IMG/VR virus record: IMGVR_UViG_3300030108_001617
Coordinates: 1-47,263 of that record
Length of the DNA stretch: 47,263 nt
Strand: one strand, 5' to 3'
DNA from: a virus
Part shown: positions 1 to 6,884 of the stretch, in pieces
How positions within the stretch are numbered: the first letter of the stretch is position 1
Layout: each line of letters opens with the position of its first letter
Program-made: the position numbers and the translations under genes
The notes under the pieces: model-generated
The model's input: the letters and a program-made list of their open reading frames with translations, nothing else
What the model was told of the DNA's origin: nothing
The model's database searches: none

Positions 1-153
1 GATAGTTCTAGAATCATTAAGCCAATGGGTGCTAGAGGGCCAAAACCAAGTCGTACATTCAAGCGAGTAAAACGACTGTTAATATATATGTTAGAAGAAG
101 TTAAAGATGAATTGAAAGTGATAGACAAAATCGAAGAAAATTCAAACAGGTGA
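1..153 (+). CDS. C-terminal end of a truncated small basic protein
   Basis: Frame 1 is open from the window edge to TGA at 151-153, giving the last 50 residues of a gene whose start lies upstream. The visible part is basic (PKPSRTFKRVKRLL) followed by a helical acidic tail (EEVKDELKVIDKIEE). Its stop codon sits inside the GGTGATT ribosome-binding sequence of the next gene, the same tight coupling seen down the whole cluster. No family recognised. Confidence 0.6.
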   Translation, partial: DSSRIIKPMGARGPKPSRTFKRVKRLLIYMLEEVKDELKVIDKIEENSNR

Positions 154-158
154 TTAAT

Positions 159-419
159 ATGACGTGGGAAGATATAGTTAAAGTGGATTTGTTTGATTAC
201 GACCCCACTTTTAAAAATAAAAATATAACTCCAGAGCAAAAAAACCGTTTTTATAATGATGCTAAAAATGGAATAAAAACTTTAAATGAACTAGAAAAAC
301 TAATAAAAGAACATGACCATCACTTTTTTCCCGAAATTGGTCTTTATCCTTTCTTAAATACCCATTTTCCTCAAATAAAAAAAAGACTAGAGGAAATAAT
401 GAAAGATGCTAGGAGATGA
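159..419 (+). CDS. Small tagged protein, 86 aa, unknown function
   Basis: The protein begins MTWEDIVKVDLFDYD, the first copy of the shared N-terminal tag. An in-frame GTG at 150 would add three residues, but ATG 159 is preferred because GGTGAT (149-154) lies four bases before it, as in many genes here. The body is charged and helical (TPEQKNRFYNDAKNG, then LNELEKLIKEHDHHFFPE) and ends in a basic helix. No domain recognised. It heads a run of tagged genes and is probably co-transcribed with them. Cargo of the viral head is an inference from the tag only. Confidence 0.8.
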   Translation: MTWEDIVKVDLFDYDPTFKNKNITPEQKNRFYNDAKNGIKTLNELEKLIKEHDHHFFPEIGLYPFLNTHFPQIKKRLEEIMKDARR

Positions 420-424
420 TTAAT

Positions 425-850
425 ATGGCGTGGGAAGATATATTGAAAACTAACAATAATAGGTTACGGGAGATAGAACGCCGACACCATGCACAGAAGT
501 TTGACCGCATGCGAGCAGAAAGACGAGCAGGTAGAAGAGGCCATACTGATAGTATGTCTGTAATGAATCTAAAGCAAGCGATTAGTAATATTGCAGAATT
601 AGAAAAAGAGCATCCTAAACCTCTGAATAGGAAAGAAATTGAAAAGATACTTGACCGTATGCCCGAATACTTCGGATTCGATTTTCGGAAAAAACTTATT
701 TTACAGGCAAATGGTAACAAGTTAACTTTAGAAGAATGGCGTGAAGTGTATGATAAATATAAGAAAGAACACAAAGCAAGAATGAAACTTTTTGATGAAG
801 ACTTGGCAAGGTTTGAGTATTTTTACGGCGATGAAGCACGTCAAGCATAA
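425..850 (+). CDS. Tagged basic helical protein, 141 aa
   Basis: Starts MAWEDILKTNNNRLRE at ATG 425, preceded by GGAGATGATTAAT; an in-frame ATG at 416 inside that ribosome-binding region would give a short extension and is less likely. After the tag comes a strongly basic stretch (ERRHHAQKFDRMRAERRAGRRG) consistent with nucleic-acid contact, then a helical region with EWREVYDKYKKEHKARM. No family recognised. Codon choice inside the tag differs from the previous gene (ATA TTG against ATA GTT), so the shared peptide is not just a recent DNA copy. Confidence 0.8.
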   Translation: MAWEDILKTNNNRLREIERRHHAQKFDRMRAERRAGRRGHTDSMSVMNLKQAISNIAELEKEHPKPLNRKEIEKILDRMPEYFGFDFRKKLILQANGNKLTLEEWREVYDKYKKEHKARMKLFDEDLARFEYFYGDEARQA

Positions 851-876
851 GAAGATTATAAAACAGGGTGATTAAT

Positions 877-1674
877 ATGAGTTGGAAAGACATCCTAAAG
901 GCAAAGAAGCCAGATTTCATAGACCTTGATGGTGATGGAAATACAACGGAGCCAATGTCTGAGGCTGCTAAAGATGTGGAGAAGCAAACTGGAAAATTCA
1001 ATGTAATACAGAATCAAAAACTTGGGGAGATGTTTGATGAAATTACTGAGATGGTAAACAAACTGAAAGAGATAGCACACGATGAACAAGATTTGAAATA
1101 TTTAATGTCACTCAATCCTCAAAAATTAAAACAAGTATTAGAGGCTAGGAAAAGAGTATCACAAGGCATTCCTTCTGATGCGGGTCAAAGACCAAGGATT
1201 CCTCAATTTAAAAAAATTTTAAAGGGATATAAAGATGACATGGAAGAACTAAGAGAAAGAGGTTTAATATCTGGTTATGACCCAAAGGACGTAATTGAAT
1301 ATGAAAAGGGGTATGAAGACAGGCAAATAAAAAGAATGCTTACTACGATTAGGGAATGGGCCAAAAAATTTGATTGGAATAAGGCTGATATAGAAGACCC
1401 AATTAGGTTTAGACAAAATAGAAATAGAATGTATCATGTATTGGAACAACTTGATTATGATACTTTAATAACAGAAGTCCATTATGAGATAAATAACTAT
1501 TTTGAAGATTTAGATGGTGAAGATGAACTTGTGTTAGGCACTTTAGATGGTGGACTTCGTGACCCAGTTAGCAACTTTAAACTAAATCCAAAACTTAAAA
1601 ACAACCCTATGAAATACAAAAATGAAATATCACAATTATATAGAGATTTAACATTTGAGAGGTTTTTAAAATGA
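877..1674 (+). CDS. Tagged protein with an EF-hand-like loop, 265 aa
   Basis: Begins MSWKDILKAKKPDF at ATG 877 after GGTGATTAAT. Directly behind the tag is DLDGDGNTTE (residues 16-25), a good match to a calcium-binding EF-hand-type loop. I recall similar I-D-(L/I)-(D/N)-x-D-G-x-x-T-E-P-M segments in small proteins of marine phages. The rest is long, charged and helical, with repeated Lys/Glu segments (residues 50-75, 115-150) and an acidic patch YFEDLDGEDELVLGTLDGG. No enzymatic motif seen. It overlaps the next gene by ATGA. The loop could bind Ca2+ or be a structural relic. Molecular function unknown. Confidence 0.8.
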   Translation: MSWKDILKAKKPDFIDLDGDGNTTEPMSEAAKDVEKQTGKFNVIQNQKLGEMFDEITEMVNKLKEIAHDEQDLKYLMSLNPQKLKQVLEARKRVSQGIPSDAGQRPRIPQFKKILKGYKDDMEELRERGLISGYDPKDVIEYEKGYEDRQIKRMLTTIREWAKKFDWNKADIEDPIRFRQNRNRMYHVLEQLDYDTLITEVHYEINNYFEDLDGEDELVLGTLDGGLRDPVSNFKLNPKLKNNPMKYKNEISQLYRDLTFERFLK

Positions 1675-1922
1675 GTTGGCAAGATATTTTAAAAAGAGAA
1701 CTTGGTAAAAAACTTCAAGCAGAAATTTTAGAGCATTTAAAATTTTATCCTAAATCAACAGTTACCGAAATTATACGGTCTTTAAAGAAAAGAAACTTAA
1801 AGCCAAGAAGCCTCAAACTTTTTTTAGATAACCATTCTAAAGTAACGTCCGAAACTTCTTTTGGTCAGCCAAAATCATCGGGATTGAGTGTAAAACAAAT
1901 GAGGTATTCTTTACAGGAGTGA
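1671..1922 (+). CDS. Tagged protein with winged-helix-like core, 83 aa
   Basis: Starts MSWQDILKRELGKKL at ATG 1671, overlapping the previous stop by four bases. The body EILEHLKFYPKSTVTEIIRSLKKRN, taken as helix-turn-helix, resembles the early part of a winged-helix or replication-control domain (L-x-x-x-P-K-S-T-V-T-E-I-I). That assignment is weak. The C-terminal third is polar with Ser/Lys. If it binds DNA, it could be a packaged or injected DNA-binding protein. No family recognised with confidence. Confidence 0.75.
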   Translation: MSWQDILKRELGKKLQAEILEHLKFYPKSTVTEIIRSLKKRNLKPRSLKLFLDNHSKVTSETSFGQPKSSGLSVKQMRYSLQE

Positions 1923-1926
1923 TAAA

Positions 1927-2355
1927 ATGAGTTGGGAAATAATATTAAAAGTGGACATCCAAGGTTTAAAGCGTTCATTCCCTGCTTTGAAAAATTTACC
2001 CGATGATGCGATTAGAGAATTTGCAAGCAAAATTAATGACCCAATGTCAGTTAGCATTAACGTTAAAAGATTAGTATCAGAATTGCAACAAAAGTATAAG
2101 ACAGGAATGGGGCAAAAACCTGTTCCTAAAACATCTCATTTTGGTCAAACGTCAAGACTTATGAAAGAAGATTGGTTCCAACAACTCAAAGCAACAGGTA
2201 CAGTTACTTCAAGCAGTGCTGCTGGTGGAGGCCCATCAGATTCAGCAACAACAGAAGGGATTTCTTTCTTTGATTCCCAAGGAAATCCTAGTTTAAGATT
2301 TAGAAAAAGGAGGAAAAAGCATGGTAAGAAAGATGACAAAAAAAGAGGCTGTTGA
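1927..2355 (+). CDS. Tagged protein with basic C-terminus, 142 aa
   Basis: Begins MSWEIILKVDIQGLKRSFPAL; ribosome-binding sequence AGGAGTGATAAA. Residues 15-60 form a helical segment with PDDAIREFASKINDP. The middle is Ser/Gly/Thr-rich and probably disordered (TVTSSSAAGGGPSDSATTEG). The end is strongly basic (RFRKRRKKHGKKDDKKRGC). It overlaps the next gene by 35 nt, and that gene has a strong AGGAGG inside this coding sequence. The layout, tag then linker then poly-basic tail, suits a DNA-binding internal protein, which is inference. Confidence 0.75.
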   Translation: MSWEIILKVDIQGLKRSFPALKNLPDDAIREFASKINDPMSVSINVKRLVSELQQKYKTGMGQKPVPKTSHFGQTSRLMKEDWFQQLKATGTVTSSSAAGGGPSDSATTEGISFFDSQGNPSLRFRKRRKKHGKKDDKKRGC

Positions 2356-3418
2356 TAAAATCAACAGATGGGAAGACGAGGCCGAGGCTGCAAGAGGGGC
2401 TAAAATTGGTTCTGGAAAAACAGATATGTCCCTTTACGATTATGCCATCGGGCATGGAGCCCGTTCTAGAAGTGCAGATAGAGGAGGTAGGAGAAGAGTA
2501 TCTGGACTTGGGAAATTTATTAATCCAATCTTGAATATTTTCAGTGGTGGGATAGATAAAGAAATAACCAATCAAGAATTTAGACTTATTAGGAATGCTA
2601 TTCGCACTGGTAATCAAATTAGTGACACTAGTGATAATAATCCTAGAAATATACGTAATAGTTATAATGCTGCTGGTAAAGGTGAACCAGTAAGAAGGGA
2701 AGTGCAATATGGGCATTGGTATAGTGAAAGATATAAACAAGGCCAAAAAAATAAAGGGACTCCATCTAAAGCAACCTATGGTAAAAAAGAAGCATGGTCT
2801 AGTACAAGTAAAGGTCAAGCAAAGCCTCCACTTTGGCAAGTATTTTTTGCTAAAAGAAATGAAAAATATGCGGGCGGGGGAAAGGTCATGTCTATTGGCC
2901 TATTTCCACTTTTAGAAGAAATTATTGAAGGGTTAGAAGGCGACCATTTAGAATTGGCTATACCTATGAGTTCATTGCAAAAAGAAAAAACATATCAAGA
3001 ATTAGTGAATATTAAATCTTTAAGAAAAGAATTAGACCAATTCTTAAGAATGGCTAATATATATACAAAGGCAAAATCAACAGATAAAGAAGGTAAAGAA
3101 ATAGATGTTGTTAGAATAAAACCTAGAGAGTTTCAAAGGTTTTTAGAAAAGAAATATACTGTTGATGGAACAGAAGGAGATTCAATAAAAACTTTAGCAG
3201 GTAAAAAAGATGCTGCTGGAGGAGTCAAAGAATTTAGTTTACCTAGATTAAGTGCGACTCAGATAGAAAGATTGTTACTTGCTGCACATGGGCCAGATGC
3301 TAAAGTTAGAGGGGTTCCAATTCAATGGTTTAATTTATGGAGAAGTGCGCCCCAAACAGCGAAAAATAGAGATTTGCAAAAAATGCATTGGCGAGATTAT
3401 TTACAGGTGGTATTATGA
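2321..3418 (+). CDS. Unknown protein, 365 aa, tag-like peptide at C-terminus
   Basis: ATG 2321 follows a strong AGGAGG at a spacing of seven. It is one of the few cluster members without the N-terminal W-x-x-I-L-K peptide, but it ends KMHWRDYLQVVL, a related aromatic/acidic/hydrophobic pattern. The N-terminal third is Gly/Arg/Ser-rich (RSRSADRGGRRRVSGLGKF). Residues about 190-250 are helical with hydrophobic runs (IGLFPLLEEIIEGLEGDHLEL). The C-terminal part is mixed alpha/beta. No family recognised. It overlaps the next gene by ATGA, so the C-terminal peptide is only a few bases from the next gene's N-terminal tag. Confidence 0.75.
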   Translation: MVRKMTKKEAVDKINRWEDEAEAARGAKIGSGKTDMSLYDYAIGHGARSRSADRGGRRRVSGLGKFINPILNIFSGGIDKEITNQEFRLIRNAIRTGNQISDTSDNNPRNIRNSYNAAGKGEPVRREVQYGHWYSERYKQGQKNKGTPSKATYGKKEAWSSTSKGQAKPPLWQVFFAKRNEKYAGGGKVMSIGLFPLLEEIIEGLEGDHLELAIPMSSLQKEKTYQELVNIKSLRKELDQFLRMANIYTKAKSTDKEGKEIDVVRIKPREFQRFLEKKYTVDGTEGDSIKTLAGKKDAAGGVKEFSLPRLSATQIERLLLAAHGPDAKVRGVPIQWFNLWRSAPQTAKNRDLQKMHWRDYLQVVL

Positions 3419-3801
3419 GTTGGGAAATCATCTTAAAAGATTTGGCTTGTCCTAGAGCGACACAAGATTTGAAACTTAATACTAAGAATAGGAATTCTGC
3501 AATCAAGGCAAAACACATCCAATATGGCCCCCTTAACTTAGAAGATGAAGATTATTGGGTTAGGGCAGCAGACCATTGGAACACATCAGTAGAAGTTGCT
3601 AAAAAATCAAAATGTTCTAACTGTATTGCTTTTGATATTAGTGATAGAATGATGGATTGTATGCCTCTTGAGGGAGACTTAGGTTATTGCTGGATGCACC
3701 ATTTCAAATGTCACAAAGACAGAACTTGTTACACTTGGGCTGCTGGAGGCCCGATAGATGATGATAAAACATCAAAAGAAAATCAAATGAAAGGGAAGTA
3801 A
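3415..3801 (+). CDS. Tagged Cys-rich protein, 128 aa
   Basis: Starts MSWEIILKDLACPRA at ATG 3415; upstream in-frame codons lie in the previous gene and would bury the tag. The distinctive part is the C-terminal half with six cysteines: C67-x2-C70, C82, then GYCWMHHFKCHKDRTC (C92, C99, C105) followed by TWAAGGPI. I recall this Cys/His pattern (C-x2-C ... GYC-x5-FKC-x5-C-x2-W) in small conserved proteins of many phages. Metal binding, zinc or an iron-sulfur cluster, is likely but unproven. A tagged metal protein is unusual if the tag marks packaged cargo. Confidence 0.8.
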   Translation: MSWEIILKDLACPRATQDLKLNTKNRNSAIKAKHIQYGPLNLEDEDYWVRAADHWNTSVEVAKKSKCSNCIAFDISDRMMDCMPLEGDLGYCWMHHFKCHKDRTCYTWAAGGPIDDDKTSKENQMKGK

Positions 3802-3802
3802 T

Positions 3803-4006
3803 ATGAGATGGGAAGAAGTATTAAAGAAGAAAAAAACTTCAAGGCAAAAAGACCCCGAATGTTATGATAAGGTAAAAGAAGCATATACAAGAGATGGGGG
3901 AAAATGGCCTTCTGCTTATGGTAGTGGTGCTTTAGTCCAATGTCGAAAAGTTGGTGCGGCTAATTGGGGTAAAAAGAAAAAGAAGAAAAAGAAGAAAAAG
4001 AAGTGA
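3803..4006 (+). CDS. Tagged small basic protein with poly-Lys tail, 67 aa
   Basis: Starts MRWEEVLKKKKTSRQ. The core DPECYDKVKEAYTR and KWPSAYGSGALVQCRKVGAA matches a family I know from marine phages (W-P-S-A-Y-x-S-G-x-L-V-x-C-R-x-x-G-A-x-N-W-G), function unknown. It ends in eleven consecutive lysines encoded by mixed AAA/AAG codons at about 3971-4003. The mixed codons mean this is not a simple homopolymer slip. The tail would bind DNA non-specifically and suits a genome-condensing internal protein. Confidence 0.85.
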   Translation: MRWEEVLKKKKTSRQKDPECYDKVKEAYTRDGGKWPSAYGSGALVQCRKVGAANWGKKKKKKKKKKK

Positions 4007-4011
4007 TTGAA

Positions 4012-4326
4012 ATGACTTGGCAAGATATTCTTCGCAAAAAGAGCAAGGCCCGAAGAAAGAGCGGCTCTAAGCAGCGTAAAAAAAAGCGAAGTGGGGATAA
4101 TTTTGCTAGAGAAAAAGAGTCTGGTCTTCATGGTTGGTTTTCAAGGAGAGGCGGAAAACAAAAGAAGGGCGGAAAAACTCAAGGCGGTTGGATTGCTTGT
4201 GGAACCTGTAATGATAAAGGTGGGCCAAAACCTTGTGGTAGGGCTGATGCCTCTAAAGGAAGAAAAAGAAGATGTAGGCCAACTTGTGCCGCATGTAAAA
4301 CTTACAAAAGGAGGAAAGGCACATGA
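4012..4326 (+). CDS. Tagged Arg/Lys- and Cys-rich protein, 104 aa
   Basis: Starts MTWQDILRKKSKARR at ATG 4012; an in-frame GTG at 4003 belongs to the ribosome-binding stretch GTGATTGAA. Residues 9-36 are almost all Lys/Arg/Ser. The second half has six cysteines (C63-x2-C66, C75, C88, C92-x2-C95) in a frame resembling a phage family with pattern GGW-x-x-C ... PCGRA-x-A-S-x-G ... CRP. It probably folds around metal. Highly basic, hence a candidate nucleic-acid-binding cargo. It overlaps the next start by ATGA. Confidence 0.8.
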   Translation: MTWQDILRKKSKARRKSGSKQRKKKRSGDNFAREKESGLHGWFSRRGGKQKKGGKTQGGWIACGTCNDKGGPKPCGRADASKGRKRRCRPTCAACKTYKRRKGT

Positions 4327-4811
4327 GTTGGATGACTGTTTTAAAACAAACTGCCTTAGTTGGTAAAAAGGCTAGGAATCCAAATATTTGGTTACACAGA
4401 AAGGCCACAACTAGAAATTTAGGTAGGCCAATGAAATCTAAACCACAAACTCTTTCTACTATTCCTATCGAAGTTCCACAAGAACAGTTTGAAAAATATT
4501 ACAGTTTTTTTGCTGAGTTTTTTGCTAATGGTGGTTGGGAAATGTATTCCCAAGGTACTTTACAACAAGGCTTAACTAATGCCTCAGTTGAAAGAGTGAT
4601 AAAAGATTTTGAAAGGGGAAAGATAAAAACTAATAGAAAATACTCTCCAGAACTTGATACACAAACAGAAAAAATGTTTTTCAAAACTATCAAACAAATG
4701 AAATTAACTGGTGAATTATTAATGACTGGCAGTAGAGATAGAATAAGAGAAGGTAGAGATATGCTTCGGTACGCTAAAGATTTAGAAACTTCATATGATA
4801 GGGGTCGATAA
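4323..4811 (+). CDS. Tagged helical protein, 162 aa
   Basis: Starts MSWMTVLKQTALVGKK, a slightly diverged tag (M-T in place of E-D). The next 40 residues are basic and Pro-containing, then a helical domain (QFEKYYSFFAEFFANGGWEMY; VERVIKDFERGKIK; KMFFKTIKQMKLTGELLM). No family recognised. It sits between two basic tagged proteins and shares their coupling. Confidence 0.75.
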   Translation: MSWMTVLKQTALVGKKARNPNIWLHRKATTRNLGRPMKSKPQTLSTIPIEVPQEQFEKYYSFFAEFFANGGWEMYSQGTLQQGLTNASVERVIKDFERGKIKTNRKYSPELDTQTEKMFFKTIKQMKLTGELLMTGSRDRIREGRDMLRYAKDLETSYDRGR

Positions 4812-4813
4812 TT

Positions 4814-5167
4814 ATGGAATGGTTTGATGTTCTGAAAAAAAAGAAAAAAAGCCCAAGGCAGAAGGCTATAGAAAGAGCAAAAAAGAAAGGACTCAAAGGA
4901 ATAAATCAATCTCAGAGATTAAAGAAAGACCCAGAAAAATCTCATCATGTTATGGCTTTTGAAAATAATAAAGCAAAATATATGAAATTTGGCCAAAAAG
5001 GAGTAAAAACTAACCAAACTGCTGGACAAAGAGAGGCTTTCAAGGCTCGACATGCTAAGAATATCAAGCGTGGAAAGATGTCTCGTGCTTATTGGGCGAA
5101 TAAAGTAAAATGGAGTCCAAGTAAAACTAAAGAAAAGAAAAATAAAAATTGGAGAAAGGGTTCATAA
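4814..5167 (+). CDS. Tagged very basic protein, 117 aa
   Basis: Starts MEWFDVLKKKKKSPRQ, an F-D variant of the tag. Body: YMKFGQKGVKTNQTAGQREAF, then KARHAKNIKRGKMSRAYWANKV. I recognise the latter as related to a widespread phage family (F-x-A-R-H-x-x-x-x-x-x-K-x-x-x-x-Y-W-x-x-K-x-x-W), often seen near head genes or as part of internal proteins, biochemical role unknown. The protein is extremely Lys-rich throughout. Its stop TAA overlaps the next ATG by one base. Confidence 0.85.
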   Translation: MEWFDVLKKKKKSPRQKAIERAKKKGLKGINQSQRLKKDPEKSHHVMAFENNKAKYMKFGQKGVKTNQTAGQREAFKARHAKNIKRGKMSRAYWANKVKWSPSKTKEKKNKNWRKGS

Positions 5168-5553
5168 TGTGGTTTGATTTGTTGAAAAGCATTAGTTATT
5201 CTGCTATTGTTCTCGATGACCCGTCCAAAAAAAAATTATTACCACTTGTTCCAAAGGGTTGGAAACCATACGCTCATCACATGACTATTAAACTCGGCCC
5301 ATTAAAAGAAGACTCACAGTATAAAGTTGGTGATAAAGTATCAATGAATATTACTGCTGTTGGTATGGATGATAGGGCAATGGCTGTCAAAGTAGATGCC
5401 AAAAGAGAAGATAGTAGAGGATTCCCTCATGTTACTGTTGCAACTAGTCCCGATGGTGGAAAACCATTTCATTCTAATAAAATTCCAGAAAAGAATTTTA
5501 AACCTTTTAGTGGCACTTTAACTGGGGTAGTAGAGGAGATTCCTAACAAGTGA
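5167..5553 (+). CDS. Tagged 2H-phosphoesterase (LigT-like) enzyme, 128 aa
   Basis: Starts MWFDLLKSISYSAIVLD at ATG 5167. Two H-x-T motifs define the 2H-phosphoesterase fold: H38-M-T40 in AHHMTIKLG and H88-V-T90 in FPHVTVAT. Between them is a beta-strand segment GDKVSMNITAVGMDDRAMAV. Known members hydrolyse 2'-5' or 2',3'-cyclic phosphodiester bonds, and the anti-CBASS phage protein Acb1 degrades cyclic oligonucleotides with the same catalytic pair. Substrate cannot be read from the sequence; RNA repair or cyclic-nucleotide destruction are both possible. This is the clearest enzyme carrying the tag, so the tag is not limited to DNA-condensing proteins. Confidence 0.8.
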   Translation: MWFDLLKSISYSAIVLDDPSKKKLLPLVPKGWKPYAHHMTIKLGPLKEDSQYKVGDKVSMNITAVGMDDRAMAVKVDAKREDSRGFPHVTVATSPDGGKPFHSNKIPEKNFKPFSGTLTGVVEEIPNK

Positions 5554-5557
5554 TATT

Positions 5558-5863
5558 ATGTGGTTTGATTTGTTGAAGGCTCCTCGCATCCCTAGAAAAA
5601 AAGGCCAGCATAGAGGCTCAAAATCACATTCAGATTTATACACAGATGAAAACCCAAGAGGAACAATACAGGGTCTAAAATTTGCAACTGTAAAAGATGC
5701 AAAAGCATCAGTAAACAAGATAAAATCTAGCGGTAAGTCTCACGCTCATAAAACTCAAGCAGCCGTTGCTATGGAACAGAGAGCAAGGGAAATGGGCAAG
5801 ACCGCACAGGCAAATGTATATCGTTCATTTATTGAACAACAAAAAAAGAAAACTAAGAGGTGA
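5558..5863 (+). CDS. Tagged conserved phage protein, 101 aa
   Basis: Starts MWFDLLKAPRIPRKKG; the first seven residues are identical to the previous gene, with slightly different downstream codons. The body (HSDLYTDENPRGTIQGLKF, then SGKSHAHKTQAAVAMEQRA and YRSFIEQQKKKTKR) matches a family I know from many phages, of unknown function. I infer that here the tag has been added to that core. Basic overall. Its stop TGA lies inside the ribosome-binding GGTGAT of the next gene. Confidence 0.85.
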   Translation: MWFDLLKAPRIPRKKGQHRGSKSHSDLYTDENPRGTIQGLKFATVKDAKASVNKIKSSGKSHAHKTQAAVAMEQRAREMGKTAQANVYRSFIEQQKKKTKR

Positions 5864-5867
5864 TACT

Positions 5868-6023
5868 ATTCCATTAAACGCTAAAGGTAAAAAAATTCTT
5901 TCTGCGATGAAAGAAACTTATGGTGACAAAGAGGGAGAGAAGGTGTTTTATGCTAGTATCAACGCAGGTAAAATAGATGGGGTCAAAAAAACGTGGCAAG
6001 AAAAATTGAGGAAGATAACATGA
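5868..6023 (+). CDS. Conserved small phage protein, 51 aa, probable ATT start
   Basis: The frame reads (I)PLNAKGKKILSAMKETYGD then KVFYASINAGKIDGV, matching a common phage family (K-x-x-x-x-A-M-x-x-x-Y-G-x-x-x-G-x-x-V-F-Y-A-S-x-N-x-G-K). No ATG, GTG or TTG precedes the conserved core after the previous gene. GAGGTGAT (5857-5864) is followed three bases later by ATT at 5868, which fits a non-canonical start. An ATG at 5907 would delete half of the conserved segment. It lacks the N-terminal tag but ends KTWQEKLRKIT, resembling the tag TWQDILRK at the C-terminus. Confidence 0.65.
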   Translation: MPLNAKGKKILSAMKETYGDKEGEKVFYASINAGKIDGVKKTWQEKLRKIT

Positions 6024-6676
6024 TAACTAGAAGAAGATGTAAAGTTTGTCAACATGAAGACAGAACTCAAATAGAAGAAATGGTTAATTCCATGACTAAG
6101 ACTTGTGACGACTTAGATTTAGAATTCAACTGGCCAAGTGGAACAACTGCTCGCCATATGAGAAATCATGCTCAAGGATATGATGATGCATCTAATCCTC
6201 AATGTGCTGTTTGTACACACCCAGAAAGAGCCAAAATTGAAACCGATATTAGTGAAGGCAAAATTGCCGCCAGTGAAGTGGCAAATCAGTTAGGGACGAC
6301 AGATGCCCAAATTAGAAAACACATGAGGTCACATTTACAGCCTCTTGTTCAGAAATCTGCGGCAACTCAAATTGCTCGTAAAGAAATTGATGAAATAGAT
6401 ATGCTTAGTACAAACTTGCAAAGATTAGATGCTAAATTAGATGAGTGGTTTCAAATGCCAACCCATACCACAAAAGAAATAGATTCATTGACTAAACTTG
6501 CAAAAGAGATTCGTGAGTCTTTGAAATATCTTATGGAGTTCAAGGGTAAACTTATTCACCGAAGGCAGGACACCATCATCGTAGCGCAGATGCAAATTGT
6601 CCAAGAGGTGTTGGCGCAAAACCATCCTCAAGTGTGGTTAGACGTTAAGGAAAAGATGAAGGAGAAGTTACAATGA
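6020..6676 (+). CDS. Double zinc-knuckle protein, candidate small terminase subunit, 218 aa
   Basis: ATG 6020 follows GAGGAAGATAAC; no tag. Two tandem units share the plan C-x2-C-x-H-x-x-R-x-x-I-E ... R/K-H-M-R-x-H: the first at residues 7-50 (CKVCQHEDRTQIEE ... ARHMRNH), the second at about 60-106 (CAVCTHPERAKIET ... IRKHMRSH). A coiled region and a C-terminal helix follow. Such units occur in phage proteins next to terminases and look like DNA-binding zinc fingers with a helix-turn-helix (SEVANQLGTTDAQIRKH). I infer the DNA-recognition subunit of packaging. TerL lies four genes downstream, and a transcription-factor role is not excluded. Confidence 0.6.
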   Translation: MITRRRCKVCQHEDRTQIEEMVNSMTKTCDDLDLEFNWPSGTTARHMRNHAQGYDDASNPQCAVCTHPERAKIETDISEGKIAASEVANQLGTTDAQIRKHMRSHLQPLVQKSAATQIARKEIDEIDMLSTNLQRLDAKLDEWFQMPTHTTKEIDSLTKLAKEIRESLKYLMEFKGKLIHRRQDTIIVAQMQIVQEVLAQNHPQVWLDVKEKMKEKLQ

Positions 6677-6873
6677 GTTGGGAAGCAATACTAAAAAGAG
6701 CCGTTTATAGAAATAAACACACAGGAAAGCAATATGCATTGGAAGGTTACGATATGATTAAAGAACCTAATAAAACACATCGAGTCGCTATTATGGTTGA
6801 TGATAGTGGTAAAAAACAAAGATTTGAACAAAAATATATTGATGCTCATTTTGATATGGTCGGAGAAGAATAG
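6673..6873 (+). CDS. Tagged small protein, 66 aa
   Basis: Starts MSWEAILKRAVYRNKHTGK, overlapping the previous stop by ATGA. The body looks like a small beta-sheet domain (YALEGYDMIKEPNKTHRVAIM, then DDSGKKQRFEQKYID). No family recognised. Size and neighbours are typical of the tagged set. Confidence 0.75.
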   Translation: MSWEAILKRAVYRNKHTGKQYALEGYDMIKEPNKTHRVAIMVDDSGKKQRFEQKYIDAHFDMVGEE

Positions 6874-6884
6874 GGGAGAATAAC

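Noticed and set aside
3970-4006. Poly-Lys run as a sequencing or polymerase slip
   Set aside because: Codons alternate AAA and AAG, the frame closes with a stop and the next start has normal spacing, so it looks like genuine coding sequence.
4091-4366. Second + strand frame over the Arg/Cys-rich gene
   Set aside because: It overlaps the tagged gene at 4012-4326 in another frame, has no conserved segment and no ribosome-binding site.
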